In this document: positions 48,961 through 57,900 of the stretch, one piece after another
Position numbering within the stretch: position 1 is the first letter of the stretch
How the letters are laid out: the number at the start of each line of letters is the position of its first letter
Assembly (NCBI RefSeq): GCF_024198255.1
Contig: NZ_JAJVKW010000011.1
Location: forward strand, 62,001-126,000
DNA length: 64,000 nt
DNA from: Myxococcus guangdongensis
GTDB lineage: Bacteria > Myxococcota > Myxococcia > Myxococcales > Myxococcaceae
Reading direction: 5' to 3'
Notes under the pieces: generated by a model
What the model saw: the letters and a program-made list of their open reading frames with translations, nothing else
Databases searched by the model: none
What the model was told of the DNA's origin: nothing
Program-made: the position numbers and the translations under genes

Positions 48961-50612
48961 CGCTGGAGCCCCTTGAAGCCCGCGTTGCGCAGCTCGCGGA
49001 AGGTCTGTGCGGCGACCGGAGCGCTCAAATCGAGCGTCCTGATGGCATCCCCCACCCCGTCCTCTTCCACATCCACAGCGACGAGCGTGGCGCGCCAGTA
49101 GGGGTTGAGCAGGTTGGGGGGCTCGCTCCAGTGGTGGAAGCCCAGGCTCTGCCCGCGGTGGTAGTAGGCGATGCCCGTGGACAACGCCGTCTGCGTGTTG
49201 TTGGGCGTGCCGTCCGCCAGGTTGAAGCTGCGGGCGTCGTACACGTTGCCCCCGCCGCCGGACTCGAAGCGGTAGCGGAAGGACAAGTCCCACGGGTCCA
49301 GCCTGCGCGCCATCAGGTCGCGCTGCACGACGGCGAAGTTCTTCGGCTGCCCGTAGTTGTTGTCGTCGTCGTTGATGCGCACGAGGTTGTAGTCGAGGAA
49401 CGGCGGCCAGATGCCCGGGCACGACGAGGGCCCGCCCAGACACGGCACCAGCATGTGGTTGAACGGTCCTCCCGGATCACGTCCTCCCGTCCAGGTGTGC
49501 TCGGGGCGGGGCATGATGCCGCCGGACGTCACCAGCGAAGCCTTGGTGGACTGCACCCCCGCGACGCTCGCGGGACAAGCCACCGGGTTTCCACCGTGCA
49601 GCAGGTGGTCGTACATCCAACCGATGCGGCCCGTGTCGTCGCCCGTGAGCGCCGGCGCATAGGGAGGCAGGAGCGGCATCTTCCGGCCCGGCTTGCCGAA
49701 GTACGTGGTGCCGTTGGTGTCCGGCATCACCACCACCTCGTCGGGGAACCAGATGACGAAGTCCAGGTTGGCCTGGTGCGCGGTGTAGTCGCCCAGCCGC
49801 CACTGCCGGTGGGTGACGAAGTGGAAGCCCCGGCTGCCCATGGCCGCGTTGACGGCGTGCGCGACGGTGAGCGGCAAATCACAGACGGCGCCATCGCCCG
49901 TGCAGGCGATGCCACCCGAGAGCTCGTTCTCGTTGACGCTGCCCACGTCCGGCACGCGCCAGGCGGCGTCCTGCGGGTTGCGTCCGCGCCCCACCACGTT
50001 GCCGAGGATGCGGTTGGCGAAGGCCTGGTCGTCCACCGCGTCGCGCAGCTCCTGGTAGTTCTGCTGCTGGGCCGCGTAGAAGACGCCCTGGGCAATCTGG
50101 TGCGACAGCATCTGCAGGTTGACCATGGGCTCCATGGACTGGAACACGGCCTCCACGCGGGTCTGCTCCATGCGCAGCTGCATCTGGAGCATGCTCAGGT
50201 CCGACACGCCCTTCCTGCCGCAGCGGCACTTCTGTCGACACCAGGAGCTCTTGGGCGCGCAGGGACAGCCCGTCGCCTGGGCCAGCTGGTAGGGCTTCTT
50301 GCCGATGCCGAAGCCCGTGTTCGCGGCGTTGAGCTGCGCGCGGTAGAGGCTGGCCCAGCTCACCAGGCTGGTGGCGCCCGCCTGCGCCACCGCGTGGCCA
50401 ATCTGCGCGCGGTTGATGACCGCGATGTTGTTGAAGGTGCGCGCGGTGGCCACGGCGTTGGAGTACGCGGCCGCGTCCGACACCGTCTGCAGCTCGATGC
50501 GCTCGCGCACCTTCATGGAGAAGGAGAGCGTCAGGCTCACCATCAGCACCATGAGCAGCGTGCCCAGCACGAACAGCACCATCGTCTGACCACGGAAGTG
50601 GGCGCGTGTCAT
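48957..50612 (-). CDS. TadG-like membrane-anchored protein
   Basis: A 551-residue protein from the ATG at 50612 (overlapping the upstream stop as ATGA). N-terminus FRGQTMVLFVLGTLLMVLMVSL is a TadE/G-type anchor, then MKVRERIELQTVSDAAAYSNAVATARTFN, the motif typical of TadG-like proteins (read as MKVRERIELQTVSDAAAY then SNAVATARTFN). A CxCxPKSSWCRQKCRCG stretch (positions about 137-155) has clustered cysteines. The remaining domain is extracytoplasmic and of unknown fold. It is the middle member of three Tad-like genes. Confidence 0.8.
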   Translation of the reverse strand: MTRAHFRGQTMVLFVLGTLLMVLMVSLTLSFSMKVRERIELQTVSDAAAYSNAVATARTFNNIAVINRAQIGHAVAQAGATSLVSWASLYRAQLNAANTGFGIGKKPYQLAQATGCPCAPKSSWCRQKCRCGRKGVSDLSMLQMQLRMEQTRVEAVFQSMEPMVNLQMLSHQIAQGVFYAAQQQNYQELRDAVDDQAFANRILGNVVGRGRNPQDAAWRVPDVGSVNENELSGGIACTGDGAVCDLPLTVAHAVNAAMGSRGFHFVTHRQWRLGDYTAHQANLDFVIWFPDEVVVMPDTNGTTYFGKPGRKMPLLPPYAPALTGDDTGRIGWMYDHLLHGGNPVACPASVAGVQSTKASLVTSGGIMPRPEHTWTGGRDPGGPFNHMLVPCLGGPSSCPGIWPPFLDYNLVRINDDDNNYGQPKNFAVVQRDLMARRLDPWDLSFRYRFESGGGGNVYDARSFNLADGTPNNTQTALSTGIAYYHRGQSLGFHHWSEPPNLLNPYWRATLVAVDVEEDGVGDAIRTLDLSAPVAAQTFRELRNAGFKGLQR

Positions 50613-51391
50613 CGGGGGCAATCCATGGTGGCGAAGTGGCGCCGCTTGGCGGGCGTCAGCATCCGCATGGTGAAGCTGGTCTCGATGGGGAACACGTACT
50701 CCTGGCGGGCCACGCGCGCGGCCAGCTCCGAGCGCACGTCCGCGGCCAGCTGGATGGGCGAGGTGAACTCACCCTGGTTCCAATTCGCGTTCGCCTCCGC
50801 GGGCATCAGCGGGTTGGCCGCCGTGTAGTCCTCGATGCCCGCCTGCGCCATGAACATGCGCGACATCACCCAGTTCGCGAACGGGATGCGCATCGGGTAC
50901 CAGAAGACCATCTGGACCTCCAGGCGCCGCAGGTGCCCCGGGTCGTCGAACGCGCGGTCCTGCGGCCCGTCGATGCCGCCCCCCACCAGCGCGCGGTTGA
51001 TCCACACGATGCTGCCGCGGTGCACGCCGTCCAGGCCGCTGCGGTAGCGGTTGCCTCGCCGCGCCGCGAAGGCCGCCGCCAGCCGCGCCGGCGCGCCGCC
51101 GCCTCCGCCATGCCGCACCTCGTCCGTCGCGCTCGACAGACCCAGGAACGAATGGAACGAGGGGATCAACGCGAGGATGGCCGCGTGCGTCATCCGCTCG
51201 CATTCGCCATGCGCGATGCTGCCCGCACGGGTGGCCTGAAACGCCGCGTAGTGCGCCAACACGCGCGCCTGCAGCATCAGGAATAACTGCAGCGTGCCCA
51301 GCAACAAGAACACGACCAATGGAAGCGTGAGGGCCGCCTCCACCATCGCCTGTCCTGACTGGCCACCATTCCCTCGGGGGTAGGAATTCAT
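50609..51391 (-). CDS. TadE-like membrane-anchored protein
   Basis: A 260-residue protein from the ATG at 51391. The segment GQSGQAMVEAALTLPLVVFLLLGTLQLFLM (given as GQAMVEAALTLPLVVFLLLG and TLQLFLM) is a TadE-type anchor with Glu after GQAM. The extracytoplasmic part has YPMRIPFANWVMSRMFMAQAG. It is the first of three Tad-like genes and is preceded by 153 bases containing direct repeats; the FHA-sigma54 activator gene lies upstream on the same strand. Confidence 0.8.
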   Translation of the reverse strand: MNSYPRGNGGQSGQAMVEAALTLPLVVFLLLGTLQLFLMLQARVLAHYAAFQATRAGSIAHGECERMTHAAILALIPSFHSFLGLSSATDEVRHGGGGGAPARLAAAFAARRGNRYRSGLDGVHRGSIVWINRALVGGGIDGPQDRAFDDPGHLRRLEVQMVFWYPMRIPFANWVMSRMFMAQAGIEDYTAANPLMPAEANANWNQGEFTSPIQLAADVRSELAARVARQEYVFPIETSFTMRMLTPAKRRHFATMDCPR

Positions 51392-51457
51392 GGCAGCACG
51401 CAGTTTCCCGGGAGATCTCCCCGGGAGGACATACGTCAACTTGCCCGTGGGGGCCGG

Positions 51458-51509
51458 ATGTCTGTCAGTGGGCGCTACAGACTGAGCACGTCATGTCTCA
51501 TGTCTGTCA
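51458..51509. repeat. Direct repeats upstream of the Tad-like genes
   Basis: ATGTCTGTCA occurs at 51458-51467 and again at 51500-51509, and a related ATGTCTCA lies just before the second copy. Together they give CATGT...ACATG symmetry. The spacing of 42 bases equals four helical turns, as in paired enhancer sites. They lie 67-118 bases upstream of the first Tad-like start codon. A regulator for them is inferred only from position. Confidence 0.4.
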
Positions 51510-51544
51510 CATGCACTGAGGGGCGGGTGAAAACACCCCCAGGG

Positions 51545-52978
51545 TCAGCGCGGCTTCATGCCCTTGGTGTCGAGCTGATACTTCTTCACCAGCCGCTCGA
51601 TGGACTTCCTGTGCAGGCCGCTCTCGCGCGCGGCCCGGGAGAGGTTCCCCTCGCAGCGCGTCAACACGCTGGTGACGTACTCGCGCTCGAAGTTCTCCAG
51701 CAGCTGCTCCTTGGCGTCCTTGAAGGACAGGTGCTCGTTGAACGGCAGCGGCCCTTCCCGCGCCTGACCCCGCACCCGCGGAGGAAGGCTCACTGGCTGT
51801 ATTTCTTCACCCTCGCTGAACGTCAATACATGCGACAGGACGTTCATGAGCTCGCGGACGTTGCCGGGCCAGGGGTAGGCCATGAGCAGGCCCATGGCCT
51901 CGGCGGAGAAGCGCTTCTTGCCGTGCTTCTGGACGACGTCGGGCGCGGCGAGGGCCTCCTTGACGATGAGGGGGATGTCGTCGCGGCGCTGGCGCAGCGG
52001 GGGCAGCTGGATGGTGATGACGGAGAGGCGGAAGTACAGGTCCTCGCGGAAGTTGCCGGCCTGTATCTCCTTCATGAGGTCGCGGTTGGTGGCGGCGATG
52101 ACGCGGCAGCTCACCTCGATGACGTCGTTGCCGCCCACGCGGCGCACCTCGTGGTTCTCCAGCACGCGCAAGAGCTTGGGCTGAAGGTCCAGGCGCAATT
52201 CGCCCAGCTCGTCCAGGAAGATGGTGCCGCCGTGCGCGCGCTCGAACGCGCCGGGCCTTCCGCTCACCGCGCCGGTGAAGGCGCCCTTCTCGTGACCGAA
52301 CAGCTCGCTCTCGATGAGGTTGGGGGGAATCGCGCCGCAGTCGAGCACCTCCATGGGGGACTTGTTGCGGCCCGACAGCTCGTGGATGGCGCGGGCGACC
52401 AGTTCCTTGCCGGTGCCCGTCTCGCCCTGGATGATGACGGACACGTCGAGCGGGGCGATCTTCTTGATGAGCCCGAATATCTGGCGCATCTTCATGCTCT
52501 GGCCGACCATGCCGCACAGCTCACCGTCGCGGTCCGGCTCGACGGTGACCTCCTCATCGAGCGGCGCGAAGGTGAGCACCGACGAGCCCGCGCGAATCTG
52601 CGAGCCCGGTGACAGGTAGGCGCGCTCGATTCTGCGCCCGTCCAGGAACGTGCCGTTGGTGGAGCCCAGGTCCACGAGCAGGTAGCCGCGCTCGGTGAAC
52701 TGGATTTCGAAGTGGTGACGGCTGGCGGTGCGGTCCTCCACCAGAATCAGGTCGTTGCCCGGGTGCGCGCCGCAGCGCAGCCGCTCCTTGTCGCTCACCA
52801 CCGAGCGGCCCGTGTCCGGCCCGGCGGTCACCGCCAGCCGGCACTTGTGGAGCTTCACCGTGGTGCGCGGGTCCACCACGAGCGTCTCTCCCAACAACGG
52901 GGAGTGGGCGAGGTCTAACCCGGCGGCATCTCCGGGGCTGGTGTGGATGTCGTCGGGATGCGGATCTGTCGCGCTCAT
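51545..52978 (-). CDS. Sigma54-dependent activator with FHA domain
   Basis: A 477-residue regulator. The FHA domain (about 45-140) has [25 protein letters not shown] (given as [10 protein letters not shown]) and [14 protein letters not shown], typical of phosphothreonine-binding domains. The AAA+ domain (about 155-390) has [13 protein letters not shown] (Walker A), [16 protein letters not shown] (with the GAFTGA sigma54-contact loop) and [12 protein letters not shown] (Walker B). A Fis-type HTH at the C-terminus ([20 protein letters not shown]) binds enhancers. FHA replaces a receiver domain, suggesting input from a Ser/Thr kinase. It may control the Tad-like genes just downstream on the same strand. 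Confidence 0.95.
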   Translation of the reverse strand: MSATDPHPDDIHTSPGDAAGLDLAHSPLLGETLVVDPRTTVKLHKCRLAVTAGPDTGRSVVSDKERLRCGAHPGNDLILVEDRTASRHHFEIQFTERGYLLVDLGSTNGTFLDGRRIERAYLSPGSQIRAGSSVLTFAPLDEEVTVEPDRDGELCGMVGQSMKMRQIFGLIKKIAPLDVSVIIQGETGTGKELVARAIHELSGRNKSPMEVLDCGAIPPNLIESELFGHEKGAFTGAVSGRPGAFERAHGGTIFLDELGELRLDLQPKLLRVLENHEVRRVGGNDVIEVSCRVIAATNRDLMKEIQAGNFREDLYFRLSVITIQLPPLRQRRDDIPLIVKEALAAPDVVQKHGKKRFSAEAMGLLMAYPWPGNVRELMNVLSHVLTFSEGEEIQPVSLPPRVRGQAREGPLPFNEHLSFKDAKEQLLENFEREYVTSVLTRCEGNLSRAARESGLHRKSIERLVKKYQLDTKGMKPR

Positions 52979-53057
52979 CTGTCACGGGAGGATAGCAAAC
53001 GCGCCCCCCGCAGCCGCCTGTGTCCTCGGGTACGTGCTACGCTCGATTGCTCCGCCC

Positions 53058-54059
53058 ATGTCTCCCCGAAAAATCCAGCAGAAGAAGGCCCCGGCCATGC
53101 CTGGGTCCAAGGCACCCGAGCATCCCGCGCCGCGTCGAGTCCGCGTGAAGAAGACGGTGGCCATCCTGTCCCGGAAGCGTTCGCTGTACTCCACCCGACG
53201 TCTGGTGGCGGCCATCCGGGAGCGGGGACACCGCCCGCTGGTGCTGGACACGTTGCGTTGCTGCCTGCTGCTCGCGCAGGGCACGCCGCGCATGACGTAC
53301 CGCGGTGTGGAGATGCGCGGCGTGGACGTGGTGGTGCCGCGCATCGGCGCGTCCATCACCGCCTACGGGCTGGCGGTGGTGAACCACTTCGAGATGATGG
53401 GGGTGCCGGTGCTCAACCCGCAGACCTCCATCGCGCGCAGCCGGGACAAGCTGCGCGCGCTGCAGTTCCTGTCGCGTTCCGGACTGGACATCCCGCGCAC
53501 GGTGATGGCGCACGACCGCAGCAACGTGCGCAAGCTGGTGGAGGAGGTGGGTGGGCTGCCCGTCATCATCAAGCTCATCAAGGGCACCCAGGGCGTGGGC
53601 GTGATGATTGCGCACACGTTGCCGGAGGTGCAGACCATCCTGGATACGTTCTGGGAGCTGGGGCAGGAAATCGTGCTCCAGGAGTTCGTCGCGGAGAGCG
53701 AGGGCCGGGACGTGCGGGCCCTGGTGGTGGGCCAGCGCGTGGTGGGGGCGATGCGGCGGCGCGCGAAGAAGGGCGAGTTCCGCTCCAACATCCACCGCGG
53801 CGGCGAGGGGCAGGCAATCGAGCTTCCGGCGGCATACACGGAAGCGGCCGTGCGGGCCGCGAGCATCATCGGCCTGGAGGTGGCGGGCGTGGACATGCTG
53901 GAGGGCCACGCCGGACCGCGGCTGATGGAGATCAACTCCAGCCCCGGTTTCGAAGGGTTGGAGAAGGCGACGGGCCGCGACATCGCGGGAGAAATCATCG
54001 AGCACGCGCTGACTTACGCGGCGGCGAAGTCGGGTGTCCTGCGGATGACCGGCGAGTAG
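53058..54059 (+). CDS. rimK: RimK-like ATP-grasp ligase
   Basis: A 333-residue ATP-grasp enzyme. KKTVAILSRKRSLYSTRRLVAAIRERGH starts the N-terminal domain (given in part as VAILSRKRSLYSTRRLV). The ATP-binding core has VIIKLIKGTQGVGVMIA, EFVAESEGRDVRALVVG and the metal/substrate segment LMEINSSPGFEGLEKATG. RimK adds glutamates to the C-terminus of ribosomal protein S6; paralogues ligate amino acids to other acceptors. The start is uncertain: the ATG at 53058 is the first in frame, and the ATG at 53097 has an AAGG site. It is divergent from the FHA activator gene. Confidence 0.9.
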   Translation: MSPRKIQQKKAPAMPGSKAPEHPAPRRVRVKKTVAILSRKRSLYSTRRLVAAIRERGHRPLVLDTLRCCLLLAQGTPRMTYRGVEMRGVDVVVPRIGASITAYGLAVVNHFEMMGVPVLNPQTSIARSRDKLRALQFLSRSGLDIPRTVMAHDRSNVRKLVEEVGGLPVIIKLIKGTQGVGVMIAHTLPEVQTILDTFWELGQEIVLQEFVAESEGRDVRALVVGQRVVGAMRRRAKKGEFRSNIHRGGEGQAIELPAAYTEAAVRAASIIGLEVAGVDMLEGHAGPRLMEINSSPGFEGLEKATGRDIAGEIIEHALTYAAAKSGVLRMTGE

Positions 54060-54221
54060 TGGACGCGGGTGTTCGAGACTGCTCGCATGCCCTGAAGCAG
54101 GCGAGCAGCCGGGGCCGCAGGTACCTTGCATGCTCCACAGGAACACAGGAATGCCTTCACGGCCCGGTTGTCATGGGGAGTTGGCAGCGGCGCGGCGTGG
54201 CCTCTAATCTGGCGGCCCCCC

Positions 54222-54893
54222 ATGAAAACGCTGCACAAGCCGCTGCAGGTTACCGTCTACCAGGACGTGCTCTGTGCCTGGTGCTATCTCGCCGACCTGC
54301 GCCTGGATGTATTGCGCCAGGAGTTTGGCGACGCCGTCCGCTGGAGCGTGAGGCCCTATCCTCTGCGCGTTCACGACGTGCTTCCCACGGAGCGCGAGAA
54401 GCGCGGGCTCGTGGAAGAAGTGCAGCGTGCGCAGCGAGAGTCGGACCTGACCGCGCCACTGCTCTCCACGGACCTGTGGCTGGGCGGAGACCCGCCGCGC
54501 AGCAGCGTGCCGGCGCTGGCGGCGCTGGAGGCCGCGCGGCTGCAGGGACCGAACGCGCGGATGTTCCTCGCGCGGGCGATGCAGCGCGCGGCGCTGGAGC
54601 AGGGCGTCAACGTGTCGCGGCCGGACGTGGTGTTCGAGCTGGCGTCGCGCGTGGGCCTGGCGATGAACGAGTTCTCCGCCGCCTTCCGCTCCGAGGAGAC
54701 GCGCCGGCTCATCCTGGATGAGCACCGCGACGCGGCCGGGCGCGGAGTGCGCGGCGTGCCCACGCTGGTCATCGGCGGACGCTGGATGTTGTGCGGACTG
54801 CGCGAGCTGTCCGAGTACCGCGAGCACATCCTGGCCTGCATGGGCCGGGTGGCCGTGCCGCGCTCGGGCTCTTCCGAGCGCCTGGTGCACTGA
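54222..54893 (+). CDS. DsbA-family (FrnE-like) thioredoxin-fold protein
   Basis: A 223-residue protein with a CAWC active-site motif (VYQDVLCAWCYLADLRL, about 11-27) and the cis-proline loop GVPTLVIGGRWML near the C-terminus, which defines a thioredoxin fold with a helical insert. No signal peptide is seen, so it is probably cytoplasmic, like FrnE-type oxidoreductases. The ATG at 54222 is preferred; the open frame extends 32 codons upstream without a better start. It follows rimK by 162 bases. Confidence 0.88.
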   Translation: MKTLHKPLQVTVYQDVLCAWCYLADLRLDVLRQEFGDAVRWSVRPYPLRVHDVLPTEREKRGLVEEVQRAQRESDLTAPLLSTDLWLGGDPPRSSVPALAALEAARLQGPNARMFLARAMQRAALEQGVNVSRPDVVFELASRVGLAMNEFSAAFRSEETRRLILDEHRDAAGRGVRGVPTLVIGGRWMLCGLRELSEYREHILACMGRVAVPRSGSSERLVH

Positions 54894-54957
54894 AGGACGA
54901 CGCCGTCACCGGGGCCCGCCGTACCGCGCGGGCCCCGTGGGCTTCAAGTCCTCCGAC

Positions 54958-55950
54958 TCAGCCGAAGCGCTCCTGGCGTCCGCCGCGGCTGATGGCCAGG
55001 TAGAGGCCGGCGAGCAGCAGCTGGAAGAGGCCCATGGCGGGCAGCGCGGGCAGACAGCACAGGATGAAGCCCAACCCCACGATGAAGCCGCCCAGCATCA
55101 GGACGCCGAGGATGGAGAGCCGGAAGCCCTTCGCGTGGGTGTAGGCCAGGCGCATGGTCTCGAGCGCGGTGGGGTTCTCCTGGTCCGCCAGCGCGGGCTG
55201 GACGAGGACCAACGGGAGCATCAGCCACATGCCCGGGCCCAGGTAGAGCACCGCGGACACGAGCGCCATCATGCCGATGATGCCGGGCGACATGCCGCGC
55301 ATCGCGCCTTCGAACTCGTAGAGGGAGTTCAGCTCGGACAGCGAGACGCCCGTGCCGACGACGAAGATGGCCACCACGATGCCGAACCCGACGAGCAGCA
55401 GCGGCAGCACCAGCGCGAACGTCAGCAGCATCGTGAGCAGGTAGGTGCCCAGCTTGGAGAACTGGGAGAACACGCGCGACAGGTCCGCGCGCTGCCCCTG
55501 GAGCACGTCCATGGCCATGCGCAGGAAGCCCAGCGTCACCGCGCCCTGAATCACCCACGTGAGCGCGACGCCCACCAGCGTGGTCATGACCATGGCGACC
55601 ACGCTGTCGGTGGCGGCGCCGATGAACGAGAACATCTGGGACAGGAGGTTGCCGCCCATGGAGGCGGCGAAGACGAGCAGCGCGCCGACGCTGAGCATCA
55701 CCCACTCGCGCTTGAACGCGTCCAGGCACACGTCGAACAGACGGCTGAAGGACCAGTTGTCCCGGTCCAACGGGAAGTCCCGGCCCAGGCCCTCGCGGGC
55801 GCGACAGGGAGGACAGTGCGACTGCGTGCCGCGCTCGCTGCACGTGTCACACATGAAGTTGCCGCAGCGCGTACAGGTCCGCTGCGCGAAGTCATCCGGG
55901 TGCAGCGGGCACGTCGCCCCCCTCGCCCTTCCGTAATCCGAATCCGACAT
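54958..55950 (-). CDS. Membrane protein with N-terminal zinc-binding B-box-like motif
   Basis: A 330-residue protein from the ATG at 55950. The N-terminus has paired cysteines and histidines (CPLHPDDFAQRTCTRCGNFMC, then CSERGTQSHCPPC) typical of a small zinc-binding module. Six or so membrane segments follow from about residue 85 (VMLSVGALLVFAASMGGNLL, FIGAATDSVVAMVMTTLVGV, TLGFLRMAMDVL, LLTMLLTFALVLPLLLVGFG, and a C-terminal pair). Similar zinc-ribbon membrane proteins are common in myxobacteria; function unknown. Confidence 0.75.
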   Translation of the reverse strand: MSDSDYGRARGATCPLHPDDFAQRTCTRCGNFMCDTCSERGTQSHCPPCRAREGLGRDFPLDRDNWSFSRLFDVCLDAFKREWVMLSVGALLVFAASMGGNLLSQMFSFIGAATDSVVAMVMTTLVGVALTWVIQGAVTLGFLRMAMDVLQGQRADLSRVFSQFSKLGTYLLTMLLTFALVLPLLLVGFGIVVAIFVVGTGVSLSELNSLYEFEGAMRGMSPGIIGMMALVSAVLYLGPGMWLMLPLVLVQPALADQENPTALETMRLAYTHAKGFRLSILGVLMLGGFIVGLGFILCCLPALPAMGLFQLLLAGLYLAISRGGRQERFG

Positions 55951-56191
55951 GAGTGCCCTGCTCCTCGCGCGACGGGTCCGGATCACCCCGGCTCTCTCGA
56001 CTCGCGCCGTCCTTCACTGAAGGACCTACACCAGCCAGCCCTGTGTTCACCAGGGCACAGGGGCGCTTAAGCAGGAGGCGGGCGGGCAGCAAGCGCGGGG
56101 GCGTGAATTTTCTCGGGGCCTGCCCGTCTGGAATTCCGTGGTCGCGAAGGGGGACTGGCTGCAGAGGCCCTTCGCGCGGGAGACTCGTCAC

Positions 56192-57511
56192 ATGCGCCGA
56201 TTGCTCGCACTCGCCATCCCCCTGGCCCTGATGATGGGAACGGGTTGCTACGCCCACTATCACGGCCCCGCCGCGCGCCGCAGCGTGGTGGTGGAGTACA
56301 GCTACTCGGGCTACCACCCCGTTCCGGATGATGACGGTGGCGGCTGGTGCCCTTACGACCACGTGCACTCGCACGGCTACCGCCCGTCGACGACGTATTA
56401 CACGTACGCCGACGACGTGTACTCCTACCGAGGCCCTTCGGTGGTCTGGTACTGGGACTTCCACGTCGACCCGCTGGGCGTCGCGTGCCACAACCATGGG
56501 CGGCACTCGCACGACTACTACCCCTCGTCGGGTCGGGCGTACCGCTGGGAGCGCAACCGCGGCTACGTGTACGACCGGACCCACGCGGCCTCCGCGGTCT
56601 ACAGCTACACGCGGCCCGGCTCGCGGCCGACGACGACGCGCAACTACACGCCTCGCGACAATGACCGTCCGCCTCCGGGTGGCACGGGCTGGGGCACGCA
56701 GCCTCCTCGCGGCGGCTCGCGCTACAACGACAACAACAACGGCGGGGGCTGGGGCAACAGCGGCGGCGGCAACAACAACGGCGGGGGCTACGGGCGGGAC
56801 AACAACGGTGGCTCGCGTCCGGGACGGGGCCAGGGCCGGGACCGCGATGATGACCGTGGCAACAACGGCGGCGGCTGGGGCAACAGCGGCGGTGGCTACG
56901 GGAACAACGGCGGCGGCACGCCTCCGAGCGGCGGCAACTCCGGCGGTGGCTACGGGAACAACGGCGGCGGCACGCCTCCGAGCGGCGGCAACTCCGGCGG
57001 TGGCTACGGGAACAACGGCGGCGGCACGCCTCCGAGCGGTGGCAACTCCGGCGGCGGCTACGGGAACAGCGGTGGTGGCACGCCTCCGAGCGGTGGCAAC
57101 TCCGGCGGTGGCTATGGTCGTGGCAGCCGCGACAACGACCGGGACGATGACCGCGACAACGACCGTGGGAACAGCGGCGGGCGTGGGAACAGCAGCGGTG
57201 GTTGGAGCACCGGTGGTGGGCGCGGCAGCAGCGGCTCGAGCAGCGGGAGCAGCAACAGCGGCTCGAGCAGCGGGAGCAGCGGCAGCAGCGGTGGTGGATG
57301 GAGCACCGGTGGTGGGCGCGGCAGCAGCGGCTCGAGCAGCGGGAGCAGCAACAGCGGCGGGAGCAGTGGCGGCGGCTGGAACACCGGTGGCGGGCGTGGC
57401 AGCAGCGGCTCGAGCAGCGGTGGCGGCCGGAGCTCTGGCGGTGGTTCCTCGGCGCCGAGTGGCCGCTCCGGCTCCTCTGGCTCCAAGAGCAGCGGTGGCG
57501 GCTGGCGCTGA
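56192..57511 (+). CDS. Gly/Asn/Ser-rich repeat lipoprotein
   Basis: A 439-residue protein from the ATG at 56192. Signal peptide with lipobox MMGTGC (Cys about 19). Residues 20-150 form a Tyr/His-rich domain (YAHYHGPAARRSVVVEYSY, VSHGYRP-like HSHGYRPSTTYYTYADDVYS) with many His and Tyr. From about 155 the sequence is low complexity: Gly/Asn-rich 18-residue repeats (GGGYGNNGGGTPPSGGNS) then Ser/Gly repeats (GSSSGSSNSGSSSGS). Such tails are flexible and may bind cell-wall or extracellular material. No known family. Confidence 0.72.
   Translation: MRRLLALAIPLALMMGTGCYAHYHGPAARRSVVVEYSYSGYHPVPDDDGGGWCPYDHVHSHGYRPSTTYYTYADDVYSYRGPSVVWYWDFHVDPLGVACHNHGRHSHDYYPSSGRAYRWERNRGYVYDRTHAASAVYSYTRPGSRPTTTRNYTPRDNDRPPPGGTGWGTQPPRGGSRYNDNNNGGGWGNSGGGNNNGGGYGRDNNGGSRPGRGQGRDRDDDRGNNGGGWGNSGGGYGNNGGGTPPSGGNSGGGYGNNGGGTPPSGGNSGGGYGNNGGGTPPSGGNSGGGYGNSGGGTPPSGGNSGGGYGRGSRDNDRDDDRDNDRGNSGGRGNSSGGWSTGGGRGSSGSSSGSSNSGSSSGSSGSSGGGWSTGGGRGSSGSSSGSSNSGGSSGGGWNTGGGRGSSGSSSGGGRSSGGGSSAPSGRSGSSGSKSSGGGWR
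56888..57115. repeat. 54-bp tandem repeat inside the Gly-rich lipoprotein gene
   Basis: Four complete 54-base units start at 56888, 56942, 56996 and 57050 with a partial fifth at 57104; each encodes 18 residues (GGGYGNNGGGTPPSGGNS). Units are nearly identical, so copy number may vary between strains. Confidence 0.85.
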
Positions 57512-57521
57512 TTCATCGGGC

Positions 57522-57752
57522 GCGAGCGCGCCTCGGAGTTGATGGACCTGGCGGCGGGTGCTGGCTCACCGGCCGCGAGCGCCTCGGAGTCGCAGGACCT
57601 GGCGGCTGACATCGACTCACCGGCCGCGAGCGCCTCGGAGTCGCAGGACCTGGCGGCTGACATCGACTCACCGGCCGCGAGCGCCTCGGAGTCGCAGGAC
57701 CTGGCGGCTGACACCGACTCACCGGCCGCGAGCGCCTCGGAGTTGATGGATT
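57522..57752. repeat. 51-bp direct repeats between the lipoprotein gene and its terminator
   Basis: Near-perfect 51-base units start at 57575, 57626, 57677 and 57728; an imperfect copy begins near 57522. They lie after the stop codon of the Gly-rich lipoprotein and before the terminator at 57756, so they would be in the 3' end of the transcript. A + strand frame through them codes 17-residue units, but it starts and ends without convincing signals, so coding is doubtful. The rest of the 57512-57900 gap holds the terminator and nothing else I can name. Confidence 0.75.
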
Positions 57753-57755
57753 CAG

Positions 57756-57814
57756 GACACCGGGCCACGTCCCTCGTCCCTCTCGGACGGGTGGGCGGCC
57801 CGGTGTCTGCTTTT
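57756..57814 (+). terminator. Strong intrinsic terminator after the Gly-rich lipoprotein gene
   Basis: GACACCGGGCC (57756-57766) pairs perfectly with GGCCCGGTGTC (57797-57807), followed by TGCTTTT. It lies after the 51-bp repeats and before the next lipoprotein gene. Confidence 0.8.
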
Positions 57815-57900
57815 CAGGGTGGGGGCGAGTCGTCGAACAGGGGACGGAGAGCTCGGCGGTGGATTGCCGTGCGAAGAGGGCATGGAAATGTTGGCGAGCG

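Noticed and set aside
57522-57752. CRISPR or coding gene in the 51-bp repeats (frame 57539-57904)
   Set aside because: Units are contiguous with no spacers, and the frame lacks a ribosome-binding site, starts within the repeat and runs through a strong terminator.
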